Both the position numbers and the translations under genes were made by a program. The notes under the pieces are model-generated. The model did not search any database and was not told the DNA's origin. It was given only the letters and a program-made list of their open reading frames with translations. From positions 868,001 to 932,000 of the forward strand of contig AP012044.1 in assembly GCA_000283575.1 (NCBI GenBank): a stretch of DNA of 64,000 bases. The letters are read 5' to 3'. Each line of letters starts with the position of its first letter. Position 1 is the first letter of the stretch. Below, piece by piece: positions 57,057 to 64,000 of the stretch. Source of the stretch: Oscillibacter valericigenes Sjm18-20. Lineage in GTDB: Bacteria; Bacillota; Clostridia; Oscillospirales; Oscillospiraceae.

Positions 57057-57225
57057 GACTGCCCCGGCGAAACTTTGTAACTTCGGGCAGAAATGCCCTG
57101 GTTAAAGGATGGCGAAAGGTCACTGTGAATTGGGTACCACGCGCGAGCGGACTGCTCCATTCATAGTGATACCTCGCTGCCTCAACGGTCCAAGTACCGT
57201 AACTCTAAAATAGGAGGATTTATCC
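57057..57225 (+). other. Structured gap between rpsZ and rpsH
   Basis: CTGCCC (57059-57064) can pair with GGGCAG (57085-57090), or GGGCA-GAAA-TGCCC (57085-57098) can form a GNRA hairpin instead; the two exclude each other. A further 12-nt stem joins CACTGTGAATTG (57121-57132) to CCATTCATAGTG (57157-57168), and ACGGT/ACCGT follows. No ORF or terminator T-tract is seen. A regulatory mRNA element, perhaps for S8, is likely. Confidence 0.55.
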
Positions 57226-57624
57226 ATGCATATCACAGATCCTGTTGCGGATATGCTGACTCGCATCCGCAACGCCAACGGCGCAAAGCACGACACCGTT
57301 GATGTTCCCGCCTCCAACATGAAAAAGAGCATTGCTCAGATCCTGCTGGACGAGGGCTATGTCAAGAGCTTCCAGGTGGTGGAGGATGGCCTTCAGGGCA
57401 TGCTTCACATCACCCTGAAGTACAATGCTGGCAAGGAGAAGGTCATTACCGGCCTCCGCCGTGTCAGCAAGCCTGGTCTGCGCGTTTATGTGGGCGCCGA
57501 AGAGCTGCCCCGTGTGCTCCGCGGCCTGGGTATCGCGATCATTTCCACGTCAAAGGGCATCATGACCGACAAGAAGGCCCGCGAAGCCCATGTCGGCGGC
57601 GAAGTCCTGGCGTTCGTCTGGTAA
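57226..57624 (+). CDS. rpsH: Ribosomal protein S8
   Basis: 132 residues, start behind [48 protein letters not shown] and [20 protein letters not shown] are diagnostic. S8 is a primary 16S rRNA binder and in several bacteria the translational repressor of this operon section. Confidence 0.98.
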   Translation: MHITDPVADMLTRIRNANGAKHDTVDVPASNMKKSIAQILLDEGYVKSFQVVEDGLQGMLHITLKYNAGKEKVITGLRRVSKPGLRVYVGAEELPRVLRGLGIAIISTSKGIMTDKKAREAHVGGEVLAFVW

Positions 57625-57639
57625 GGAGGGTATTAAATC

Positions 57640-58185
57640 ATGTCTAGAATCGGTAGAATGCCCATTACCATTCCCGCCGGCGTTACCGTCAACGTTGCCG
57701 AAGGTAATGTGGTCACCGTCAAGGGCCCAAAGGGTGAGCTCACCCGGGCTCTGCGTCCCGAAATGATCATCAAGCAGGACGGAAACACGATCACCGTGGA
57801 CCGTCCCTCCGAGGATAAACTGCACAAGTCGCTGCATGGCCTGACCCGCACTCTGCTCCACAACATGGTGGAGGGCGTGACCCATGAGTTCACCAAGGAG
57901 CTCGAGGTCAACGGCGTGGGTTACCGTGTCGCCAAGGAGGGCAAGAACCTGGTTATGAACCTTGGTTTTTCCCATCAGGTGATCGTTTCTGAGATCGAGG
58001 GCATCGCCATCGACGTCCCCGCTCCCAATAAAATTATTATTCGCGGCTGCGACAAGCAGGCTGTGGGCCAGTTTGCCGCAGAGGTGCGCGAGAAGCGTCC
58101 TCCCGAGCCTTATAAGGGCAAGGGTATCAAGTATGCTGACGAGGTCATCCGCCGCAAGGTCGGTAAGACCGGCGCCAAGAAGTAA
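57640..58185 (+). CDS. rplF: Ribosomal protein L6
   Basis: 181 residues. [38 protein letters not shown] and [20 protein letters not shown] match L6. Located near the factor-binding site of the 50S subunit. Confidence 0.98.
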   Translation: MSRIGRMPITIPAGVTVNVAEGNVVTVKGPKGELTRALRPEMIIKQDGNTITVDRPSEDKLHKSLHGLTRTLLHNMVEGVTHEFTKELEVNGVGYRVAKEGKNLVMNLGFSHQVIVSEIEGIAIDVPAPNKIIIRGCDKQAVGQFAAEVREKRPPEPYKGKGIKYADEVIRRKVGKTGAKK

Positions 58186-58199
58186 GGAGGTGTGCCGAA

Positions 58200-58559
58200 A
58201 TGATTAAAAGACCGAATACCAATGCCCAGCGCATGAAGCGCCACAAGAGAGTGCGTTCCAAGATCTCCGGCACTGCCGTTGCTCCCCGTCTGAACGTATT
58301 CCGCAGCGAGGCCAACATCTACGCCCAGATTATCGACGACGTGAAAGGCGAGACCCTGGTCGCCGCGTCCTCCCTGGATAAAGAGATCGCCGGTTACGGC
58401 GGTAATATCGCCGCAGCCTCCGCCGTGGGCAAGCTCGTTGCTGAGCGTGCCAAGGCGAAGGGAATCGAAAACGTGGTCTTTGACCGCGGCGGCTATCTGT
58501 ACCACGGCCGTGTCCAGGCACTGGCCGACGGCGCCCGCGAGGGCGGTCTGAAGTTTTAA
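58200..58559 (+). CDS. rplR: Ribosomal protein L18
   Basis: 119 residues. [38 protein letters not shown] and [20 protein letters not shown] are typical. 5S rRNA binding protein. Confidence 0.98.
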   Translation: MIKRPNTNAQRMKRHKRVRSKISGTAVAPRLNVFRSEANIYAQIIDDVKGETLVAASSLDKEIAGYGGNIAAASAVGKLVAERAKAKGIENVVFDRGGYLYHGRVQALADGAREGGLKF

Positions 58560-58577
58560 TCGGAGGAGGTAAACAAC

Positions 58578-59078
58578 ATGCCTAGATTTGAAAGAGAGCC
58601 CAGCGAGTATGCCGAGAAGGTTGTTGCCCTCAACCGAGTTTCCAAGACTGTCAAGGGCGGCCGCGTGATGAAGTTCTCCGCTCTGGTCGTCGTGGGCGAT
58701 CAGAAAGGCAAAGTCGGCTATGGCCTGGGCAAGGCCGCCGAAGTTCCCGAGGCCATCCGTAAGGGGCTGGAATCCGCCAAGAAGAACATGATTACCGTGA
58801 CTCTGTCCGGTTCCACCATCCCTCATGAGGTGATTGGCGCTGCTGGCGCCGGACGCGTGCTGATGAAGCCCGCTGCCCCCGGTACCGGCGTGATTGCCGG
58901 CGGCGCTGTCCGTGCCGTCGTCGAGGCGGCCGGAATTAAGGACATTCGTACCAAGTGTCTGCGCTCCAACAACGCCAATAACGTGGTTGCCGCCGCCTTC
59001 GAGGGCCTGAGGTCCATGCGCGGGCCGGAAGAGGTGGCCCGCGTCCGCGGCAAGAGCGTCAGCGAAATTGTGGGTTAA
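58578..59078 (+). CDS. rpsE: Ribosomal protein S5
   Basis: 166 residues, start behind [48 protein letters not shown] and [20 protein letters not shown] define S5, important for decoding accuracy. Confidence 0.98.
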   Translation: MPRFEREPSEYAEKVVALNRVSKTVKGGRVMKFSALVVVGDQKGKVGYGLGKAAEVPEAIRKGLESAKKNMITVTLSGSTIPHEVIGAAGAGRVLMKPAAPGTGVIAGGAVRAVVEAAGIKDIRTKCLRSNNANNVVAAAFEGLRSMRGPEEVARVRGKSVSEIVG

Positions 59079-59091
59079 GGAGGGGCTTAAA

Positions 59092-59274
59092 ATGGCAAAC
59101 TTGAATATTAAGCTCATCAAGAGCCTGAACGGTCGTCTGGAAAAGCAGATTCTGACCGCCAATTCCCTGGGCCTGCGCAAGATCGGTGATATCACCGTGC
59201 AGCCCGACAACGATCAGACCCGCGGAAAGATTGCCAAGATCGGCTATCTGCTGCAGGTCACTGAAGTGAAATAA
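59092..59274 (+). CDS. rpmD: Ribosomal protein L30
   Basis: 60 residues from the ATG at 59092 behind [38 protein letters not shown] and [17 protein letters not shown] fit L30. Confidence 0.96.
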   Translation: MANLNIKLIKSLNGRLEKQILTANSLGLRKIGDITVQPDNDQTRGKIAKIGYLLQVTEVK

Positions 59275-59288
59275 GGAGGCACGGAAAC

Positions 59289-59729
59289 ATGAAACTAAAT
59301 GAACTGTCTCCCGCCGAAGGCTCCGTCCAGCAGGCTTACCGCAAGGGCCGGGGTGCCGGCAGCGGTAACGGCAAGACCGGCGGCCGCGGCCATAAGGGCC
59401 AGAAAGCCCGTAGCGGAGGCAAAGTCCGCGTCGGATTCGAAGGCGGCCAGATGCCTCTGGCCCGCCGCATTCCAAAGCGCGGCTTCAACAACATTTTTGC
59501 AAAGCCCCTGGAGATCATCAATCTCAGCGCGCTGAACGCCTTTGACGACGGCGAGACCGTCACGGCGGAAGCGCTGCTCAGCAAGGGCATCCTTTCCAAG
59601 TGCACCTATGGATTCAAGGTGCTGGGCAACGGCACCGTCACCAAGAAGGTGACCGTGCAGGCCTCTGCCTTCTCCGCGTCTGCCAAGGAGGCAATCGAGG
59701 CAGCCGGCGGAAAGGCCGAGGTGAAGTAA
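59289..59729 (+). CDS. rplO: Ribosomal protein L15
   Basis: 146 residues. [40 protein letters not shown] and [19 protein letters not shown] are typical. The secY start follows one base after the stop. Confidence 0.98.
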   Translation: MKLNELSPAEGSVQQAYRKGRGAGSGNGKTGGRGHKGQKARSGGKVRVGFEGGQMPLARRIPKRGFNNIFAKPLEIINLSALNAFDDGETVTAEALLSKGILSKCTYGFKVLGNGTVTKKVTVQASAFSASAKEAIEAAGGKAEVK

Positions 59730-59730
59730 C

Positions 59731-61101
59731 GTGATCCAAACAATTCGCAAGGCATGGGATGTTCCCGAGCTGCGGAAGAAGATCATTTTCACTTTGCTGA
59801 TTTTGCTCATTTTCCGCATTGGTAACGCCATCACCGTTCCCTATGTGGATGTAGCGACGCTGTCCCAGTATTTGAGCAGCCAGTCTACCACAATTTTGGG
59901 GCTGTATAACGTGATGAGCGGCGGCGCGTTTGCGCAGGCCACGGTCTTCGCATTAAGCATTCAGCCCTATATCAACAGTTCCATCATCATCCAGCTGCTG
60001 ACGGTTGCCATCCCCTCTTTGGAGCGGTTGGCCAAGGATGGTGGCGAGGAAGGTCGGAAGAAGATCCAGTCCATCACCCGGTATGCCACCGTGGGCATTG
60101 CGATTTTGCAGGCATTTGGCTACTATGCTCTTATGAAGCGCTACGGCATTCTGACCAATACTGGCATTTGGGCCGCGCTGGTTATTATGGTTTCTTTCAT
60201 CGCGGGTTCCTCCTTTGTCATGTGGATGGGCGAGCAGGTGACGGAATTCGGTATCGGCAACGGTATCTCCATTATCCTGTTTGCGGGCATCCTGTCCCGC
60301 GTTCCCAGCATGGTGTCCAGTCTGGCCACTGACGTGAATACCTGGTCCGGTATCCGGAGCGGGAAAGTTACGCAGGAGTCCCTGACCTCCGCCGGGTATT
60401 CGGCCACCCAGGCGCAGGAGGTTCTGGCGCGGTCCCTCGCCCCCTGGGGAGTGGCTCTGATCGTGCTCGGTATCTTGGCTCTGATCGTGTTCATTGTCTT
60501 TATCAACGGTGCCGAGCGCCGTATTCCCGTTCAGTATGCCAAGCGGCAGGTGGGCCGGAAGATGTACGGAGGTCAGAACTCCACACTTCCCATGAAGGTG
60601 AATATGTCCGGCGTGCTGCCCATCATCTTTGCACAGTCCATTGCCTCCCTGCCGGCCACCGTCATGGCATTTACCGGCGTGGGAGAGAAGGGAACTTTCA
60701 GCTACGCGCTGTCCCAGTTCCTGGATACCAAGTCCATCCTGTACATGGTGGTGTACTTTATCCTGATTATCGGTTTCAGCTATTTCTACTCCACCATCCA
60801 GTTCAACCCCGTGGAGATTGCCAATAACCTCAAAAAGCAGGGCGGCTTCATTCCCGGCTTCCGTCCGGGCAAGCCCACCGTGGACTTCATCAAGAAGGTC
60901 CTGGGCAAGGTGACGCTCTTCGGCGCCATCTATTTGGGCATTGTGGCCCTGTGCCCCCTGATTGCGGGCCGAGTCCTCGGCAGCAGAACTCTGGGTATTG
61001 GCGGTACCTCGGTGATCATTATTGTGGGCGTCGCACTGGAGACGGTGCAGGCGCTGGAATCCCAAATGCTGATGCGCCAGTATAAGGGTTTCTTGGAATA
61101 A
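59731..61101 (+). CDS. secY: Preprotein translocase SecY
   Basis: 456 residues, GTG start at 59731, coupled to rplO. Ten membrane helices expected; family marks include FRIGNAITVPYVDV, SIQPYINSSIIIQLLTVAIP, GIGNGISIILFAGI and QFNPVEIANNLKKQGGFIPG. It forms the protein-conducting channel with SecE and SecG. Placement between rplO and adk is the standard Firmicutes order. Confidence 0.98.
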   Translation: MIQTIRKAWDVPELRKKIIFTLLILLIFRIGNAITVPYVDVATLSQYLSSQSTTILGLYNVMSGGAFAQATVFALSIQPYINSSIIIQLLTVAIPSLERLAKDGGEEGRKKIQSITRYATVGIAILQAFGYYALMKRYGILTNTGIWAALVIMVSFIAGSSFVMWMGEQVTEFGIGNGISIILFAGILSRVPSMVSSLATDVNTWSGIRSGKVTQESLTSAGYSATQAQEVLARSLAPWGVALIVLGILALIVFIVFINGAERRIPVQYAKRQVGRKMYGGQNSTLPMKVNMSGVLPIIFAQSIASLPATVMAFTGVGEKGTFSYALSQFLDTKSILYMVVYFILIIGFSYFYSTIQFNPVEIANNLKKQGGFIPGFRPGKPTVDFIKKVLGKVTLFGAIYLGIVALCPLIAGRVLGSRTLGIGGTSVIIIVGVALETVQALESQMLMRQYKGFLE

Positions 61102-61118
61102 GAAAGAGGCGAAATGGA

Positions 61119-61751
61119 ATGAGACTGATCCTGTTGGGCGCCCCTGGCGCCGGTAAAGGTACACAGGCAGAGATCCTGTGTAAGGAATTTTCCATTCCCA
61201 CAATATCAACCGGCAACATTCTCCGTGTGGCTATCAAAAACGGCACCCCCACAGGTCTGAAAGCGAAGTCTTTCATGGATGCGGGTAAGCTGGTCCCTGA
61301 TGACGTTATTATCGGCGTCATCACGGATCGGCTGGCGGAGTCGGACTGTGCCAATGGCTATATCCTGGACGGTGTGCCCCGTACCATTGCTCAGGCAGAG
61401 GCTCTAGAGAAGGCCGGAATCAACTTTGACGACGTGGTCTCCATTGAGATCTCCGATCAGGAGATCAAGGAGCGCATGGCGGGCCGCCGGGTGTGCGAGC
61501 ACTGCGGAGCCAGCTATCACGTAGTTGCGGTCCCTCCAAAAAACGAGGGCGTTTGCGACAAGTGCGGCGGTAAACTGAGCCGCCGGCACGATGATGACCC
61601 CGAGGTAGTGCAACAGCGCCTGGAGGTCTATCACAAAGAGACAGAGCCGCTGAAGGACTTTTATAAGTCCCGGGGCGTTCTGAAGTCTGTGGAGAATCAG
61701 CCCACCGTGACTGCCACCTCCCAGGCAATCCTCCACGCGTTAGGGAGATGA
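61119..61751 (+). CDS. adk: Adenylate kinase
   Basis: 210 residues. P-loop LLGAPGAGKGTQAE (residues 5-18), GNILR, DGVPRTIAQAE, and a LID domain with CEHCGASYHV and CDKCGGKL, a four-Cys zinc site usual in Gram-positive enzymes. Interconverts ATP, AMP and ADP. Confidence 0.98.
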   Translation: MRLILLGAPGAGKGTQAEILCKEFSIPTISTGNILRVAIKNGTPTGLKAKSFMDAGKLVPDDVIIGVITDRLAESDCANGYILDGVPRTIAQAEALEKAGINFDDVVSIEISDQEIKERMAGRRVCEHCGASYHVVAVPPKNEGVCDKCGGKLSRRHDDDPEVVQQRLEVYHKETEPLKDFYKSRGVLKSVENQPTVTATSQAILHALGR

Positions 61752-61758
61752 GGGTAGA

Positions 61759-62511
61759 ATGATTATTCTCAAATCCCCAGAGGAGATTGACTTAATGCGC
61801 CGAGCAGGGAAACTTACCGCGGCTGCCCGTGCTTTTGCAGGGGAATTGGTAAAGCCCGGCGTGACAACCCAGGAGATCAACGACGAAGTGGAGCGATTTA
61901 TCTGCAAAGAGCACGCAGTGCCGTCCTTCCTGCATTATCAGGGATATCCGGCGTCCATCTGCATCAGCGTCAATGACGAGATCATCCACGGCATTCCCGG
62001 TAAACGGGTGCTGCGTGAGGGTGATATTGTCAGCGTGGATGTAGGCGCGTACATCGGTGGATTCCACGGCGACTGCGCAGCGACCTTTGCCTGCGGCAAG
62101 ATTTCTCCCGAGGCGCAGGATCTGATCGATGTGACCAGACAAAGTTTTTTCGAGGGCATTGAGCAGGCAAAGGTTGGAAACCGCATCGGAGACATCTCTG
62201 CGGCGGTTCAGGCTTACGCGGAATCCCATGGGTACTCCATTGTGCGGGAATACGTCGGCCACGGTGTCGGCGCGGATATGCACGAATCCCCGGAAGTCCC
62301 CAATTACGGCCATCCCGGCCGGGGTCCCAGACTCCTGAAGGGAATGACAATTGCGGTTGAACCCATGGTAAACGCCGGGTCCGCCTCCATTTATCAGATG
62401 AGTAACGGCTGGACGGTCCGCACAGCGGACGGGAAAAACGCCGCGCACTATGAAAACACGATCCTGATTACCGACGGCGAGCCGGAAATTTTGACGGCCC
62501 CCGCGATTTGA
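61759..62511 (+). CDS. map: Methionine aminopeptidase, type I
   Basis: 250 residues. Metal ligands sit in VDVGAYIGGFHGDCAATF (two Asp), VGHGVGADMHESPEVPN (His), TIAVEPMV (Glu) and HYENTILI (Glu). HGIPGKRVLREGDIV precedes them. Removes the initiator Met from new proteins. Eight nt after adk. Confidence 0.97.
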   Translation: MIILKSPEEIDLMRRAGKLTAAARAFAGELVKPGVTTQEINDEVERFICKEHAVPSFLHYQGYPASICISVNDEIIHGIPGKRVLREGDIVSVDVGAYIGGFHGDCAATFACGKISPEAQDLIDVTRQSFFEGIEQAKVGNRIGDISAAVQAYAESHGYSIVREYVGHGVGADMHESPEVPNYGHPGRGPRLLKGMTIAVEPMVNAGSASIYQMSNGWTVRTADGKNAAHYENTILITDGEPEILTAPAI

Positions 62512-62521
62512 GAGAGCGCGT

Positions 62522-62806
62522 ATGGAGATCGCAAAATCGAACATTGTACGATCGAGTGCCGGCAGAGACCGGGGAAAGCTGTTCTGCGTGATGCGCGTGG
62601 AGGGGGAGTACCTGTTGCTGGCCGACGGAAAATCACGGAGGGTAGAATCGCCAAAGCGCAAAAAGCGCAGACATGTGCTTTTTGTTGCCGATGACGATAC
62701 CCGACTTTCCAGAAAAATTAAAGGCGAAGAAAAAGTCACAAACAGTGAGCTTCGCAGAGCCCTCGCGGAGTACCGCGGGGAGGTTTATCCGGACCAGGAG
62801 GGATAG
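62522..62806 (+). CDS. KOW-domain RNA-binding protein (L14e-like)
   Basis: 94 residues. VRSSAGRDRGKLFCVMRVEG followed by YLLLADGKSRRVESPKRKKR is the KOW-type module that Clostridia encode between map and infA, related to archaeal/eukaryal L14e. The C-terminus is charged (NSELRRALAEYRGEVY). Probable ribosome-associated protein; exact role unknown. Confidence 0.85.
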   Translation: MEIAKSNIVRSSAGRDRGKLFCVMRVEGEYLLLADGKSRRVESPKRKKRRHVLFVADDDTRLSRKIKGEEKVTNSELRRALAEYRGEVYPDQEG

Positions 62807-62809
62807 AGC

Positions 62810-63028
62810 TTGGCAAAATCCGATATGATCGAAGTAGAGGGCGTTGTGGTCGAATCCATGCCCAACACCACGTTTAAGGTGGACATCGGCAATGGACATA
62901 CGATCCTGGCGCATATCTCCGGGAAACTCAGAATGAATTTCATCAGGATCCTGCCTGGCGACAAGGTCACGGTGGAAATGTCCCCCTACGACCTGACCCG
63001 GGGCCGGATCACATGGCGTACCAAGTAA
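62810..63028 (+). CDS. infA: Translation initiation factor IF-1
   Basis: 72 residues from a TTG start at 62810; GGAGGG lies about 11 nt upstream, inside the previous gene. [20 protein letters not shown] and [20 protein letters not shown] then [18 protein letters not shown] make it certain. S1/OB-fold protein of the A site during initiation. Confidence 0.97.
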   Translation: MAKSDMIEVEGVVVESMPNTTFKVDIGNGHTILAHISGKLRMNFIRILPGDKVTVEMSPYDLTRGRITWRTK

Positions 63029-63084
63029 CAACACTGTCCGCGCCGCTTCAGGCGGCTGGAACAAAAGCTGAAAGGAATGGTTAG

Positions 63085-63201
<117 letters not shown>

Positions 63202-63226
63202 TTAAATATGGAGGTGCTTTAAGAGT

Positions 63227-63592
63227 ATGGCACGTATCGCCGGCATTGACCTGCCGAAGGATAAGCGGATCGAGATCGGACTGACTTATATCTACGGAAT
63301 CGGCAGAAAGAGCGCCAAGGACATCTTGGCGCAGACGGGCATCAACCCCGACACCCGCGTGAAGGACCTGACGGACGCTGATGAGCAGAAGATCCGCGAC
63401 GCCATCGAGAGTTATTCCGTGGAAGGCGACATGCGTCGCCAGACCGCGCTGGACATTAAGCGCCTGACGGAGATCGGATGCTATCGCGGTATCCGTCATC
63501 GCAGAGGTCTGCCTGTCCGCGGACAGCGCAGCAAAACCAACGCGCGCACCCGCAAGGGTCCCAAGAAGACCATTGCGAACAAGAAGAAGTAA
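63227..63592 (+). CDS. rpsM: Ribosomal protein S13
   Basis: 121 residues, start behind [43 protein letters not shown] and [20 protein letters not shown] are diagnostic. 30S head protein contacting tRNA and L5. Confidence 0.98.
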   Translation: MARIAGIDLPKDKRIEIGLTYIYGIGRKSAKDILAQTGINPDTRVKDLTDADEQKIRDAIESYSVEGDMRRQTALDIKRLTEIGCYRGIRHRRGLPVRGQRSKTNARTRKGPKKTIANKKK

Positions 63593-63607
63593 GGAGGGAG
63601 AACGAAA

Positions 63608-64000
63608 ATGGCAGCAGCTAAAACAGCAAATGCAGCCGGCGGGAAGAAAGTCGTCCGCCGCCGCCGCGAGAAGAAGAATATCGAGCGTGGCCAGGTCCAT
63701 ATCCGTTCTTCTTTCAACAATACTATGGTGACTATCACCGATACGCAGGGCAATGCGCTCTCCTGGGCTTCCTCCGGTGGCCTCGGTTTCCGCGGAAGCA
63801 AGAAGTCCACGCCTTTCGCAGCGCAGACCGCGGCTGAAACCGCCGCCCGTGCCGCTATGGAGCACGGACTCAAGACCGTCGAGGTCTTCGTGAAGGGACC
63901 CGGTCAGGGCCGTGAGGCCGCCATCCGGGCGCTGCAGGCCGTGGGCCTGGAAGTGACGATGATCAAGGACGTCACTCCCATCCCTCACAACGGCTGCCGT
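63608..64000 (+). CDS. rpsK: Ribosomal protein S11, right end missing
   Basis: 131 codons from the ATG at 63608 to the window edge. [40 protein letters not shown] and [20 protein letters not shown] are typical; only the last PPKRRRV-type residues should be missing. Start of the alpha operon section. Confidence 0.97.
   Translation, partial: MAAAKTANAAGGKKVVRRRREKKNIERGQVHIRSSFNNTMVTITDTQGNALSWASSGGLGFRGSKKSTPFAAQTAAETAARAAMEHGLKTVEVFVKGPGQGREAAIRALQAVGLEVTMIKDVTPIPHNGCR

Noticed and set aside
57120-57150. T-box-like GGGTACCACGCG between rpsZ and rpsH
   Set aside because: It recalls the T-box antiterminator bulge, but the full T-box core, a specifier stem and a terminator are missing, and the downstream gene is rpsH.

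Overview
The window reads as a chromosomal segment of a Gram-positive Clostridia bacterium, most likely Oscillospiraceae/Ruminococcaceae-like. This is inferred from the S10-spc-alpha ribosomal operon order ending secY-adk-map-KOW gene-infA-rpmJ-rpsM-rpsK, strong AGGAGG ribosome sites, a zinc-type S14, and gut-Firmicutes mobile genes. No species call is possible from sequence alone.

Layout. (1) 1-580: start of a YhaM-like exoribonuclease gene and a HIRAN-domain gene, both minus strand. (2) 600-9480: an IS30-family element, then a four-gene cassette with its own promoter: zinc-finger-like protein, DUF6361-like protein, two-HKD phospholipase-D-like protein and a 980-aa SF2/SNF2-type helicase. 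It looks like an anti-phage or nucleic-acid-processing system. (3) 9603-11945: CFI-box protein, a WYL regulator, and a second WYL gene broken by an inverted patchwork. A 16-nt operator-like motif recurs upstream of this operon, upstream of HIRAN and at a left promoter. (4) 12012-24463: LexA-like repressor, small SOS-cassette protein, frameshifted ImmA peptidase, zinc ribbon, sigma factor, a long structured non-coding segment, small ORFs, a serine recombinase with an in-frame amber codon, a tyrosine phosphatase, a Y-family polymerase with YolD, RhuM, DUF4238 and a DinG-like helicase. (5) 24601-27617: tRNA-Ala 3' fragment and an intact serine recombinase, followed by small ORF, structured non-coding segment and sigma factor (minus strand). 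This repeats the architecture of 14322-17619. (6) 27762-34835: vanG-type glycopeptide resistance cluster (vanRS, vanW, vanG, vanXY, acetyltransferase, soluble vanT racemase), bounded by similar 21-nt direct repeats, with an XRE gene cut by an IS21 element. (7) 34819-37212: degraded IS21 and an IS3 remnant. (8) 37229-43330: YyaL-like protein, aminotransferase, MarR-MATE-flavodoxin operon. (9) 43316-47690: two IS1182 elements, one disrupted by an IS5 element with TTAA target duplication. (10) 47773-49389: Mn-type pyrophosphatase. (11) 49660-64000: the ribosomal protein operon, complete from rpsJ into rpsK, with a leader attenuator, a structured rpsN-rpsH gap and an S3 protein with a long FNR/Gly-rich tail.

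The most unusual items are: a candidate structured RNA family placed between sigma factor and serine recombinase in two copies; the helicase/PLD/DUF6361 cassette; the shared operator likely read by the WYL regulator; the vanG cluster in which the membrane half of VanT is absent and a soluble acetyltransferase stands in its place; and the repetitive extension of ribosomal protein S3.
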